NCBI GenBank assembly: GCA_934090935.1
Contig: CAKOKD010000004.1
Location: 41,011 to 105,010, forward strand
Length of the DNA: 64,000 nucleotides
Source of the DNA: an uncultured Bacilli bacterium
Lineage (GTDB): Bacteria > Bacillota_I > Bacilli_A > RF39 > UBA660
Direction: 5' to 3'
The translations under genes were made by a program, and so were the position numbers. Positions 41,081 to 50,537 of the stretch are shown here, piece after piece. The first letter of the stretch is position 1. The number at the start of each line of letters is the position of its first letter. The notes under the pieces were generated by a model that saw only the letters and a program-made list of their open reading frames with translations, made no database searches and had not been told where the DNA came from.

Positions 41081-44000
41081 TATAGGTTTAATAAGTGAAA
41101 ATGATAATTCTACTGTATTAGCTGAATATACAGTGTTAAATAGAGTAGCAACATCTTTTCAAAGCGAAGATGCACTTGAAAAAGAATTAATTAAAACTTT
41201 AGTTGAACAGGGTTATGAAAGATTAAATATTAACTCTGAAGATGAATTAATTCTTAACTTAAGAAGACAATTAGAAAAACTTAATAATTATCATTTTACT
41301 GACGGAGAATGGGATGATTTCTTTACTAAAGTAATTGCTAATAAGAATGATTATATTATTGAAAAGACAAGGCTTATTCAAGAAGACTATAAACAAGAAA
41401 TAACTCTTGATTCAGGTGAAAAGAAAAATATTTATTTAATAGATAAGAACAATATTCATAATAATAGTCTTCAAGTTTTAAATCAGTACGTTAACAATAA
41501 TGGCAACTTTGATAATAGATATGATGTAACCATATTAGTTAATGGTCTACCTTTAGTTCATATTGAATTAAAAAAAAGAGGGGTAGATTTAAGAGAAGCT
41601 TTCAATCAAATAGAAAGATATCAAAGAGATTCTTTCTGGGCAGGGTCTGGTTTATATAATTTTGTTCAAATATTTGTTATATCAAACGGAACATTAACTA
41701 AGTATTATTCAAATACTACAAGAGAATTTCATATAAATAATCAAAAGAAAAAGAAGTCAAATTCATTTGAATTTACTTCGTATTGGGCAGATCAAAAGAA
41801 TAATGGTATTACCGATTTAATTGATTTTGCTAAAACTTTCTTTACTAAACATACTTTACTAAATGTATTAACTAAATATTGTGTATTTACAAGTGAAGAA
41901 GATTTGTTAGTAATGCGACCTTATCAAATAGTTGCTACTGAAAAAATTTTAAATAGAATTAATATTGCGTATAATAATAAGTTTTATGGAACTTTAAAAT
42001 CTGGTGGATATATTTGGCATACAACAGGATCTGGTAAAACATTGACATCGTTTAAGACTTCTCAATTAGCAAGTAAGCTAGATTTTATTGATAAAGTATT
42101 ATTTGTTGTAGATAGAAAAGACTTAGACTATCAAACGATGAAAGAATACGATAGATTTAAAGAGGGAGCAGCTAATTCTAATACATCAACAAAAATATTA
42201 GAAGAACAATTAAATGATCCTAATGCTAAGATAATAATTACTACAATACAAAAACTATCTCAATTTATTAAAAAGAATGAGAATAGTGAAGTATTTAATA
42301 AACATGTAGTATTTATCTTTGATGAATGTCATAGATCTCAATTTGGTGATATGCATAAAGCTATTATTAAGAAATTTAATAAATACTACTTATTTGGATT
42401 CACAGGAACTCCAATATTTCCAGAGAACGCTAGAACAATAAAAGGCATTTCTGAAACAACAGAACAAATTTTTGGAGAAAGATTACATACTTATACAATA
42501 GTAAATGCTATAGCAGATAAGAATGTATTACCATTTAGATATGAGTATGTTGGAAGAGTTGATCTTCGCGATGATGTTCAAGATGAAAAAGTTTATAACA
42601 TTGATGAAGAAAAGTTATTTGATAACCAATTGAGAATTGCTACAATTACTAATTACATAATAGAACATTTTAGTACTAAAACAAAAACATTAGAAAGCTA
42701 TGTCTATTCAACTTTAGATAATGTTTCTGTGGTAGCTAAAAATCAAACTGCTGAAGAAATAAAGTCTAAAAAGAGTGTTAATGGTTTTAACTCAATATTT
42801 GCCGTATCAAACATAAAAATGGCTAAAGAATACTACGCTGAGTTTAATAAGCAATTATCAGCTAAAAATAGTTCTCTTAAAGTGGCGTTAATATATTCGT
42901 ATGGTGTCAATGGTGAAGATGGAGTTATAGATGAAAATTCTGAATCAACTGATGCATTAAGCACAGATGATAGAACATTCTTGGAAAATGCTATTAAGGA
43001 TTATAACAATATGTTTGGAACTAGTTATGATACATCATCGGAAAGATTTCAAAATTACTATAAAGATGTGTCTCTAAGAATGAAAAATAGAGAAATAGAT
43101 ATATTAATAGTAGCTAATATGTTCTTAACAGGTTTTGATGCAAAAACATTAAATACGTTATGGGTAGATAAGAACCTTAAATGGCATGGATTAATTCAAG
43201 CGTTTTCAAGAACTAACAGAATCTTAAATAGTGTAAAAACATATGGTAATATAGTTTCATTTAGAAATTTAGAAGATAGACTTAATGAAGCACTTGCTAA
43301 ATTTGGTGATGAGGAAGCTCATGGAATAGTTTTATTAAAACCATATAATGATTACTATTATGGATATGAAGATGATAATGGTAAAACATTTGAGGGATAT
43401 AAATCATTAGTTGAAAAGTTAACTTCTAAATTTGCACCAGGAGTATTAATGCAAAGTGAAGCAGAACAAAAAGAGTTTATTAAACTATATGGTGCAATAT
43501 TAAAAGTAACAAATATCTTATCTTCATTTGATGAATTTAAAGATGATGAATTAATAAATGAAAGAGATAAACAAGATTATCATAGTATTTATATTGAACT
43601 TTATAATGAATTTAGAAATAAAGCTAAACAAGAAAAAACTGATGTTACTGAAGATGTAGTATTTGAAATGGAATTAATTAAATCAATAGAAGTTAATATC
43701 GATTACATCTTAGGATTAGTTAAGAAATATCATGATAGTAACATGGAAGATAAAGAGATTCTTGTAACTATTCAAAAGACAATTATGGCAAGTCCAGATT
43801 TGAGAAATAAGAAAGATTTAATCATGGCATTCATTGAATCATTAGATCAAGACTCAAATGTATATGCTGATTTTGAATCATTTATGAATAGTAAAAAGAA
43901 AGAAGAATTAGATAAGATAATTGCTGAAGAGAATCTTAATAAAGAAGAAACATATAACTTTATTCAAAGATCATTTGAACAGGGAAGAGTAGAAACCAAT

Positions 44001-44141
44001 GGTACAGAAGTATCAACAATACTTCCTCCAATGAGTATGTTTACTCCTAATAATGATAGGCAAGAAAAGAAAAATAAAGTTATAGATAAACTATTAGAAT
44101 TCTTTGATAAATTCTTCAGTATATCAAACAACAAATTCTAA
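41073..44141 (+). CDS. hsdR: Type I restriction-modification system, restriction and translocase subunit
   Basis: A 1022-residue subunit. The N-terminal PD-(D/E)xK nuclease has FDNRYDVTILVNGLPLVHIE and then LKKRG, with Asp, Glu and Lys in place. The translocase motor has TTGSGKTLTS (motif I), FIFDECHRSQFG (II), FGFTGTPIF (III), MFLTGFDAKTLNTLW (V) and QAFSRTNRI (VI). It pulls DNA through and cuts it at distant sites when the target is unmethylated. All key residues are present, so the system appears functional. Confidence 0.96.
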   Translation: MSSIGLISENDNSTVLAEYTVLNRVATSFQSEDALEKELIKTLVEQGYERLNINSEDELILNLRRQLEKLNNYHFTDGEWDDFFTKVIANKNDYIIEKTRLIQEDYKQEITLDSGEKKNIYLIDKNNIHNNSLQVLNQYVNNNGNFDNRYDVTILVNGLPLVHIELKKRGVDLREAFNQIERYQRDSFWAGSGLYNFVQIFVISNGTLTKYYSNTTREFHINNQKKKKSNSFEFTSYWADQKNNGITDLIDFAKTFFTKHTLLNVLTKYCVFTSEEDLLVMRPYQIVATEKILNRINIAYNNKFYGTLKSGGYIWHTTGSGKTLTSFKTSQLASKLDFIDKVLFVVDRKDLDYQTMKEYDRFKEGAANSNTSTKILEEQLNDPNAKIIITTIQKLSQFIKKNENSEVFNKHVVFIFDECHRSQFGDMHKAIIKKFNKYYLFGFTGTPIFPENARTIKGISETTEQIFGERLHTYTIVNAIADKNVLPFRYEYVGRVDLRDDVQDEKVYNIDEEKLFDNQLRIATITNYIIEHFSTKTKTLESYVYSTLDNVSVVAKNQTAEEIKSKKSVNGFNSIFAVSNIKMAKEYYAEFNKQLSAKNSSLKVALIYSYGVNGEDGVIDENSESTDALSTDDRTFLENAIKDYNNMFGTSYDTSSERFQNYYKDVSLRMKNREIDILIVANMFLTGFDAKTLNTLWVDKNLKWHGLIQAFSRTNRILNSVKTYGNIVSFRNLEDRLNEALAKFGDEEAHGIVLLKPYNDYYYGYEDDNGKTFEGYKSLVEKLTSKFAPGVLMQSEAEQKEFIKLYGAILKVTNILSSFDEFKDDELINERDKQDYHSIYIELYNEFRNKAKQEKTDVTEDVVFEMELIKSIEVNIDYILGLVKKYHDSNMEDKEILVTIQKTIMASPDLRNKKDLIMAFIESLDQDSNVYADFESFMNSKKKEELDKIIAEENLNKEETYNFIQRSFEQGRVETNGTEVSTILPPMSMFTPNNDRQEKKNKVIDKLLEFFDKFFSISNNKF

Positions 44142-44146
44142 TTTAG

Positions 44147-44209
44147 TGGTATAATATATATAAATAATAGAGTGTGTTTCATTTTTAAGATGGAATATGC
44201 TCTTTTTTT
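44147..44209 (+). terminator. Extended -10 box plus terminator hairpin after hsdR
   Basis: TGGTATAAT (44147-44155) is followed within 15 bases by a hairpin: AGAG (44169-44172) with imperfect GTTTCAT/ATGGAAT pairing closes to CTCT, then seven T bases (to 44209). The hairpin is probably the terminator of the hsd operon. A promoter so close in front of it would give a transcript of about 45 nt, or an attenuated leader for the ATPase gene. Confidence 0.55.
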
Positions 44210-44267
44210 GTAGATATAGTAATATAGTAATATAATAATTAAATAATAATTATGAAAGGAAAAATAT

Positions 44268-47200
44268 ATGGAGTACAAAATACTAAATGATAAGAATAGA
44301 AAGTATATGATGGATGGTATAAATAATAATTTGAACTTTGAATGGGAAGACTCTCATTTAATTAACCAAATTATAAGAAAAATTGATGATATTTATCCAT
44401 ATTCTTCTGATCCACAAGAATTTATTGATGATAAATACTTTCTAAATGAAATTAATAAACTTTTTAAGTTGTTATTTAATAGAAAGATAGATAAAATAGA
44501 TTTTTTGAATAAATTAGAGAAATTATTTAATGAAATGTTAATTAGATATCCATCACTAAGCTATCAATATAGATATAATATAAATATGTATAAAGAGATT
44601 ATTTCTAAATCAAATAGATTAATAATAAAAGGCTGTGGCGGAATAGGAAAAAGCTATTTTGTTTATAAATTAGAAGAAACTCTTAGTGAAAATAATATAG
44701 ATCATTTATGTATTTATGGTAAATATAATGATTCTATATCTAAAACTATATTTGATGAAATAAAAAATAAGAAAAAGGATTTTTATTTCGTTATAGATGC
44801 ATTGAATGAATTTAATGAAAGTATACAGCAAGAAATATTAAATCGTCTTAAATCTATTCAGAAAAATAGGAATATAAATATTATAATTACATATAGAAGT
44901 TCTTCATTAAAAAGTAATATAGCTGAGCAATTAACTAAACTTTTAATCAACGAGTACGACTTTAAGGGTGTTGATTTTGAATCAAGTATACTAAAGTTAA
45001 TTGAAACATATGGTGTCGAAACAGTAAGATTAATTGATGTAATTGAATCAAATAATCCTTTATATTTAACAATGTTAAATAAAATTTTATTTAATACAAA
45101 AATTAAAGTAGAGAAAATACCAAGTGTAGCACAAATGACTTTTATAATGGAAAGCTATATTAAGGGAATATGTGGATTAGAGAATTGGAAACTTGTGAAA
45201 AAAATTGGTTCATACATGTTTGAGAATAGTAAAACATCAATAACCGAAGATGAATTAAAAAGTATAACTGGAAATAAATTTGACGGTTTTGTAGAAAATA
45301 TGATCCAAAATGATTTTATGGGATCTTATCAGCATGATGATACATTGTACTTTTTATTTACTATACAGAGATTATCAGATTATATTATAGCAAGATCCTT
45401 ATTTGATTATATAAAAGATAAAAATGAAAACGATATTATTAATATAATTAATGAAAAATTGGATAAAATGTATTCAATGCATGAAGCATTTGCATTAGTT
45501 TTATTAGATAAGTATAAAGATAAAGATATTAATATAGCACTTCGAATAATATTTAAGTCAGATATAGGTAAAGAATTGGATATAGAAATATTTAAAAATA
45601 TTTCTTTTAATAATAATCAAATAAAATGTATACAAGAGTTTATTAAATATGAAAATGTGCAAAATCTTTTCTTATTATTGGGGGGATATCCCAATAGACC
45701 TTTTAATTGCAAAAACTATTTGAATCAAAAAATACTTGATGATGAAAATATTCAAAAGAAATTATTAGTAAAATTTAAGGAGTCACAATACTTAATGCAT
45801 TTAAAAAATATGGTATATACTTTACCATTTTTGGAAAAAGAAACTGATATATTAGAAGAATATTTTTATTATGCTTTTTGGCTAATGTCTGTACCAGTTG
45901 AGAGAATAAGAAAATTAGCTATAAAAGTTGTGTATGATATTTCATATAAAAACACTAAGTTTGTAGATTATTTAATTAATTTTTATGATAGGATTAATGA
46001 AATTTATATTAAAAAAGGCATAATACATGTTTTAACTAAACTTTCTAGGAGAAGAAAAATAACAAATTTTATAAAACGGATATATTATAATCCAGAAGAA
46101 ATAGATGCAGAAATAGTATATAGAACATCAGTTTATTTAAATAAAGAAGATGAATATCAGCTATTAAATAAGAAAAATCTAAACACTATTATTTCTAGCG
46201 ATATAGATGTAGATTTAAATTTGGATTTAAAACAAATATTGTTTGTTGCTGATGCTTATGAAAAAGATTTGTTAAAATTTGATAGATTTTCTTACGGAAA
46301 TACTCTTTCATTATATAATGATTTTATTCTAAATAATAATCAAGAAATATTGAAATATAATAAAAAATTACAACAAAAATTCAGTTGCATAAAAAATAAT
46401 GGTTATTGTAAGTATTCTTTAGGAAATAGCTTGTTTGAAAAACATATGGAACCAATTGAAATTATTACTATTGATACAGGAAGAATGTTTATATTATTTC
46501 AAGAAATATTCAAAAAGTTGTGTGTTATTTATGGATATGATTGCTATGAAAAAGAAAGGTTTGATATTCATTTAAATAAATTTCAAGATTCTCTTTTGAA
46601 AAAAATATTGCTGTTAAGTCAAGAATTTTTACTTGGATCATTGATGACAAATTATTATACAAGTGAATTTTATGTATACAATGATGATAAAACTTTTGGA
46701 TATAAAAATTATTCTTATCTAATGTATGATGAAGAAAATATCTATTTAACTTCGCCTGTTAGCCCATATAACGAATTAGTAGATAAATTGAATAATAGAA
46801 TTTGCGAAAATATAGATTTATATAATAACAATACCTATAGATGGTATAAAAGCAAAAAAGAATCAATAGAAAATTGTAAAAAAATGATGAATCCTATTAT
46901 TTGTGAGAATAACAGTTGGAGTTTAATAGGAGGAGATGTCCATTTATTTGTAGTTGATTTTATTAATGTTTATTATTCATGCTATATGGCTTTTAATCCT
47001 CAAGAAGAATTATTAGGTAATGAAGATTCAAGATATCTGACGATTGAAAATAAAAGATATTATGGAAGTGTAAGTGATTATCCATCTGAAAAATATAGTA
47101 AAAACATGAGTATTCCAAATTTTGAATCTAATTCTTTAGATATAAAAGAAACTAATATGGCTTTTCCATCACCAAACTTAGTTAAATATCTGAATTTAAA

Positions 47201-47606
47201 ATATAATTTTAGAACATCTTCATGGGATGATATTAATGGTAATCAAATTATATTATGTGATAATAATGCTAAAAGCTTTTACAAATATCCAGTATCAGGT
47301 GCTATTTATATTAGAACCGATATATTAGAAGATTTAAAAAAACATAATTATGTAGTTTACTGGTGCTATACAGAAAAACTATATAAAAACTATGGATGGA
47401 ACGAAAAAGCAAGTTTGCATCTTGAATTTGATTCAAGAGGTAATGTTATAAAAGAATTTAACAATAATAATTTATTACACTCTGAAAAAAGAATTCCATT
47501 AAAATGTAAGAGATGTAAATATAACATTTATAAAAAACAAAATGAAATTTCAAATGATTATACAATAAAAATAATTAATGATTTATTAGATGATAACGAA
47601 TACTAA
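44268..47606 (+). CDS. Large STAND-type P-loop ATPase (putative defence protein)
   Basis: A 1112-residue protein. A helical N terminus (about 1-110) precedes an NTPase core. Walker A is GCGGIGKS at residues 122-129, Walker B is FYFVIDALNEF near 172-182 and a sensor is IIITYRSSSL near 206-215. This is the NACHT/STAND layout. The following about 600 residues are helical repeats of the kind that sense ligands. The C terminus is beta-rich and ends with LKCKRCKYNIY, one CxxC pair. No nuclease or TIR effector motif is visible at the N terminus. It is directly downstream of the type I system and probably belongs to the same defence island. Relation to Avs proteins is possible but not shown. Confidence 0.7.
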   Translation: MEYKILNDKNRKYMMDGINNNLNFEWEDSHLINQIIRKIDDIYPYSSDPQEFIDDKYFLNEINKLFKLLFNRKIDKIDFLNKLEKLFNEMLIRYPSLSYQYRYNINMYKEIISKSNRLIIKGCGGIGKSYFVYKLEETLSENNIDHLCIYGKYNDSISKTIFDEIKNKKKDFYFVIDALNEFNESIQQEILNRLKSIQKNRNINIIITYRSSSLKSNIAEQLTKLLINEYDFKGVDFESSILKLIETYGVETVRLIDVIESNNPLYLTMLNKILFNTKIKVEKIPSVAQMTFIMESYIKGICGLENWKLVKKIGSYMFENSKTSITEDELKSITGNKFDGFVENMIQNDFMGSYQHDDTLYFLFTIQRLSDYIIARSLFDYIKDKNENDIINIINEKLDKMYSMHEAFALVLLDKYKDKDINIALRIIFKSDIGKELDIEIFKNISFNNNQIKCIQEFIKYENVQNLFLLLGGYPNRPFNCKNYLNQKILDDENIQKKLLVKFKESQYLMHLKNMVYTLPFLEKETDILEEYFYYAFWLMSVPVERIRKLAIKVVYDISYKNTKFVDYLINFYDRINEIYIKKGIIHVLTKLSRRRKITNFIKRIYYNPEEIDAEIVYRTSVYLNKEDEYQLLNKKNLNTIISSDIDVDLNLDLKQILFVADAYEKDLLKFDRFSYGNTLSLYNDFILNNNQEILKYNKKLQQKFSCIKNNGYCKYSLGNSLFEKHMEPIEIITIDTGRMFILFQEIFKKLCVIYGYDCYEKERFDIHLNKFQDSLLKKILLLSQEFLLGSLMTNYYTSEFYVYNDDKTFGYKNYSYLMYDEENIYLTSPVSPYNELVDKLNNRICENIDLYNNNTYRWYKSKKESIENCKKMMNPIICENNSWSLIGGDVHLFVVDFINVYYSCYMAFNPQEELLGNEDSRYLTIENKRYYGSVSDYPSEKYSKNMSIPNFESNSLDIKETNMAFPSPNLVKYLNLKYNFRTSSWDDINGNQIILCDNNAKSFYKYPVSGAIYIRTDILEDLKKHNYVVYWCYTEKLYKNYGWNEKASLHLEFDSRGNVIKEFNNNNLLHSEKRIPLKCKRCKYNIYKKQNEISNDYTIKIINDLLDDNEY

Positions 47607-47632
47607 AACAAGAGTCGAAATTAATCAGCTCT
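47607..47632. terminator. Weak bidirectional hairpin between the ATPase and the SSB-like gene
   Basis: AAGAG and CTCTT enclose a long loop and lie between two converging genes, with T-rich DNA at one side. The stem is short, so this is only a possible terminator. Confidence 0.3.
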
Positions 47633-47896
47633 TTATTTATGTCCTAAAAATGATATTCTTTCTGCTCTAATTATCAAACCGTGTTCATCAGCATCTATTT
47701 TTCCTTTGATACCAATTAAAAAATCATCTTCACAACTATTAGTTATTTTCTTTGCAACATCCGTGCTAGTAATAATTGTAATAGTTAAATCTCCATCTTC
47801 ATCATTTATAACAATAACTAAACAAGAAACATTATCATTAATAATAGTTATGGATCTAAATCTTCCAAGTAGAAGACATCTATTTAGGTAGTCCAT
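47633..47896 (-). CDS. SSB-like OB-fold protein
   Basis: An 87-residue protein with the pattern of short single-stranded DNA-binding or OB-fold proteins: MDYLNRCLLLGRF, central strands VSCLVIVINDEDGDLTITI, and the end GIKGKIDADEHGLIIRAERISFLG (SSB usually has VxGxL and VxAExVxFL). It has no acidic C-terminal tail, so it is not a normal housekeeping SSB. I start at ATG 47896, which overlaps the end of the frameshifted HTH gene upstream by 17 bp. The two probably form a unit from a mobile element or defence locus. Confidence 0.65.
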   Translation of the reverse strand: MDYLNRCLLLGRFRSITIINDNVSCLVIVINDEDGDLTITIITSTDVAKKITNSCEDDFLIGIKGKIDADEHGLIIRAERISFLGHK

Positions 47897-48145
47897 TATT
47901 AATTTTCTTATCAAAGCATGCTATTGATTTTAGAAACTCTATATCTTGATCAAAATACTTATTGACTTCTTTGGTAGGTATACAATAAGCAGGCATAAAT
48001 TTGTTAGGTTCTTTTTTCCGAATTCTTTTTCAATTTCTTGTTTGATTTTACTAGCAGTAGTAGCTGATACATTAGCTATCTTCATAATATCTTGATTAGA
48101 ACACCACGGTTTAGATAATATTTCTAATATTTCTTTAGCAATCAC
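47880..48145 (-). CDS. HTH protein requiring a -1 frameshift at A AAA AAG
   Basis: The zero frame starts at GTG 48145 (GGAGG nine bases before it) and has a helix-turn-helix-like part, SNQDIMKIANVSATTASKIKQE. At 48011-48017 the minus strand reads A AAA AAG in the zero frame, the classical slippery heptamer. Without a shift, translation ends at 47939 with an unrelated hydrophobic tail. After a -1 shift it continues as EPNKFMPAYCIPTKEVNKYF and stops at TAG 47880-47882, overlapping the SSB-like gene. Either programmed frameshifting or a one-base deletion in the A run explains this. The zero-frame product would be 69 residues and the shifted one about 88. Confidence 0.55.
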
Positions 48146-48163
48146 ACAAATACCTCCTTTCAA

Positions 48164-48680
48164 AAGGTATTGTATTAATCACTTATTTATTGGTATTAGT
48201 CAAGTGTTTAGGACTAATTTCTATCGTATCTAAATGTTAAATATAACGAATTACAATAATATTGTAATGATAAATTTAGGTCTCATTTGTGGTCTGATTA
48301 TATGAATAATATAAGACAAAACCTTATATTTTATATACTAAAAATACTTTGTAAAAGATTTGACAAAATGATAAAAAATCAAGAAAAATAAGTCGCCCCC
48401 TGAAGAGAGCGAAAGCTCTCATTTTTGAAGTATAATTTTCACTTTTATTTATATAAACAATCATATTTTTTATCATTTAAAGAAGCAAGAATTATTATAA
48501 AATTGTTTAATTTTTAGAAAGTCATTTTTTTACACTGTATTCTGAGTTTCTAACTTTCTTATATCTTGCTTAAATTCTATCTAAAGTACAATATTCCATA
48601 TCTATTGCTATATTTATACATATTTAAATAATGACTTTTTGCTAGAAAATTGATACAATAAATTTAGAAAGTTGGTTATT
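48164..48680. other. Intergenic region with one strong hairpin
   Basis: About 500 bp with no gene I can support. It contains TTTGACA at 48359-48365 and, at 48405-48425, a perfect GAGAGC, GAAA, GCTCTC hairpin followed by ATTTTT. The hairpin is preceded by GTCGCCCCCTGAAG. This is a probable terminator, or the end of a short transcript. It separates the defence island from the accessory genes. Confidence 0.5.
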
Positions 48681-48929
48681 ATGAGAGAAATACAAATTAA
48701 CAGAATTTATAAACATTTTAAAGGAGACTATTATTTAGTTGTTGATATTGGAACCTATTCAGAAACACTAGAAAAATGTGTTATCTATAGAAAATTGTAT
48801 GAAGATGGAGCTTTATGGATTAGACCACTGAATGACTTTTTAAGTGAAGTAGATCATGAAAAATATCCAGATGTTAAACAAAAGTATAAATTTGAACTTC
48901 AAGAAATTGAAAGTGTAGTAAAGAGGTAA
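48681..48929 (+). CDS. DUF1653 family protein
   Basis: An 82-residue protein with the DUF1653 pattern: YKHFKGDYYLVVDIGTYSET, then VIYRKLYEDGALWIRPLNDF and the EVDHEKYP end. Members are small beta-barrel-like proteins of unknown role, common in Firmicutes. The ATG at 48681 is preferred to earlier in-frame starts. It is 3 bp from the next gene, so the two are coupled. Confidence 0.8.
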   Translation: MREIQINRIYKHFKGDYYLVVDIGTYSETLEKCVIYRKLYEDGALWIRPLNDFLSEVDHEKYPDVKQKYKFELQEIESVVKR

Positions 48930-48932
48930 ATA

Positions 48933-49241
48933 ATGAAAATAATTACAGTATGTGGAAGTTTAAGATTTTATAAAGAAATTGTAGAAATAGCTTTAAAAAT
49001 GGAATTAGAAGGAAATTGTATGTTAGTTCCAATATACAATCCATATAATACGGATAAAGATTCATTTACTGAAGAAGAAATGAAAATGATTTCCAAAATG
49101 CATTATGAAAAAATAAAACTATCTGATGCAATTTTAGTAGTAGATGTTGATGGTTATATAGGTAGTAGTACAAGTAAAGAGATAGAATACGCTAAATCAC
49201 TTAATAAAGAAATACTTTACTATAGTGATTTAACAAAATAA
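48933..49241 (+). CDS. Nucleoside 2-deoxyribosyltransferase-like protein
   Basis: A 102-residue Rossmann-like protein. It begins KIITVCGSLRFYKEIVEIA and ends with SDAILVVDVDGYIGSSTSKEIEYAKSLNKEI. The GS start, the DAILVVD strand and G-x-G-x-S-T-x-x-E-I are shared by deoxyribosyltransferase-like (DUF4406 and YtoQ-type) proteins. The glutamate in STSKEIE would be the nucleophile position. The substrate is not known. It follows the DUF1653 gene in a small operon. Confidence 0.7.
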   Translation: MKIITVCGSLRFYKEIVEIALKMELEGNCMLVPIYNPYNTDKDSFTEEEMKMISKMHYEKIKLSDAILVVDVDGYIGSSTSKEIEYAKSLNKEILYYSDLTK

Positions 49242-49258
49242 AGAAAGAGAGAGTTCAT

Positions 49259-50029
49259 ATGAATAAAAAAAATTTAGAAACAATAATTTTATTAATAATT
49301 ATAGTTGTTTTGATTTCAATTATATTTGTTTTAATAAAAAATAAAAGCGATAATAAGCAAGAAGCAAAACAAGAAACATATGTTGCATATGTAAAAATTA
49401 ATCCACTTGTAAAACTCACATTTGATGTGAATTATAAGTGTGATAAAGAAAACAAATGTGAAACAATAGGTAATAAAATAACTAACGTTGATTTATTAAA
49501 TGATGATGCTAAAAACATTTACTCTAGTTTAGAATATAAGGATAAAAGTTTAGAATTGGTAGTTGCATCATTAATAGATATTGCAGACCAAAATAGTAAA
49601 GATATTAGTAAAGTAACTGTTACATCAACGTATGAATTTAACAAAAAAGATTTAACAAAAAGAATATTAGATAATTTAACAACAACTAAAAGTGTTGAAA
49701 TAGGTTATAACTATCAAAAGAATATTGATGAAAGTAGTTTGATAGAAACGACTCCTACAACAACAACTACAACCAAAACAACTACAATTAAGACAACAAA
49801 TAAATGTGTAAGTAAAAAGTTTAAAAAGAAATTTACTTATGCATATAAAACAAAAGAAGAATGTAAAAAACAAGGGAATAACGACTTTAATAATATGACT
49901 GATAATGTTGATGATAGCATTTTCTCATATGGATGTGAAGCTGTTAAAGATGACTGTGGAGACACATGGTATGGAGTAGTTTTCTATAAATGGTCAAAAG
50001 AAAAAGGAGAATATCCATATTATTACTAA
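49259..50029 (+). CDS. Membrane-anchored protein with RsgI-like extracellular domain and Thr-rich linker
   Basis: A 256-residue protein. Residues about 7-27 are one membrane helix. The extracellular part starts TYVAYVKINPLVKLTFDVNY and continues with KITNVDLLNDDAKNIYSSLEYKDKSLELVVASLI. RsgI-type anti-sigma factors have the same YxxxDINPSxEL start and KSLEEA segment. A Thr/Lys linker (about 165-185) leads to a C-terminal cysteine-containing domain with CVSKKFKKKF and DDCGDTWYG. Its cytosolic N terminus is too short for an anti-sigma domain, so only the sensor half is present. Function is unknown. Confidence 0.6.
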   Translation: MNKKNLETIILLIIIVVLISIIFVLIKNKSDNKQEAKQETYVAYVKINPLVKLTFDVNYKCDKENKCETIGNKITNVDLLNDDAKNIYSSLEYKDKSLELVVASLIDIADQNSKDISKVTVTSTYEFNKKDLTKRILDNLTTTKSVEIGYNYQKNIDESSLIETTPTTTTTTKTTTIKTTNKCVSKKFKKKFTYAYKTKEECKKQGNNDFNNMTDNVDDSIFSYGCEAVKDDCGDTWYGVVFYKWSKEKGEYPYYY

Positions 50030-50055
50030 AATTAGCTTAATCGCTAATTTTTTTA
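50029..50055 (+). terminator. Rho-independent terminator
   Basis: AAATTAGC, TTAATC, GCTAATTT followed by T-rich DNA. It ends the DUF1653 to RsgI-like operon. Confidence 0.8.
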
Positions 50056-50063
50056 TATTTTTA

Positions 50064-50072
50064 TGATATACT
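50064..50072 (+). promoter_or_regulatory. Extended -10 promoter of the GNAT gene at 50094
   Basis: TGATATACT is an extended -10 box 22 bp before the ATG. There is no recognisable -35. A GGAGA lies just before the ATG. Confidence 0.5.
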
Positions 50073-50093
50073 ATAGATATAAAAGGAGAATGT

Positions 50094-50534
50094 ATGAAAA
50101 GTGTCGAATTAAAGAAAGAACCAAATGATAATTTTAGAAATTGGATTATCGAGGAGTGGAAACATCACAATACAGTTGATCCATTTTATCAATTAAAAAT
50201 AATAAAACCCGAAGATTTAACTTTTAATGATAATGAAGATTATTATAAAATTATATATGATAAACAAGAAATTGGGTTTATAGGTTTAAAAATATATGCT
50301 GATGAGATTTATATATATCGTTTTCTTATTGATGAAAAATTTAGAGGAAAAGGCATTGGCACTGAAGTACTAAATTTAATAATTGATCGCGCAAGGTATG
50401 AAAACAAAGATATTTCATTAGATGTATTTGAAAAAAATGAAGCAAAAAAATTATATGAACGAGTTGGATTTAAGAATCGTTATACAAATATGGTAATAAA
50501 AGTTAACGATAATATTGAATATAAAGAAAGGTAA
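50094..50534 (+). CDS. GNAT-family N-acetyltransferase
   Basis: A 146-residue acetyltransferase. The acetyl-CoA pyrophosphate-binding loop is DEKFRGKGIGTEVL (RxxGxG, residues about 82-95). The C-terminal helix and strand DVFEKNEAKKLYERVGFKN are also typical. It transfers acetyl groups to an unknown amine. It is followed 3 bp later by a membrane-anchored protein. Confidence 0.85.
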   Translation: MKSVELKKEPNDNFRNWIIEEWKHHNTVDPFYQLKIIKPEDLTFNDNEDYYKIIYDKQEIGFIGLKIYADEIYIYRFLIDEKFRGKGIGTEVLNLIIDRARYENKDISLDVFEKNEAKKLYERVGFKNRYTNMVIKVNDNIEYKER

Positions 50535-50537
50535 AAT

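Noticed and set aside
48011..48017. IS element transposase with programmed frameshift
   Set aside because: The slippery heptamer fits, but the short HTH gene has no DDE or HUH motif and no inverted repeats were seen around it.
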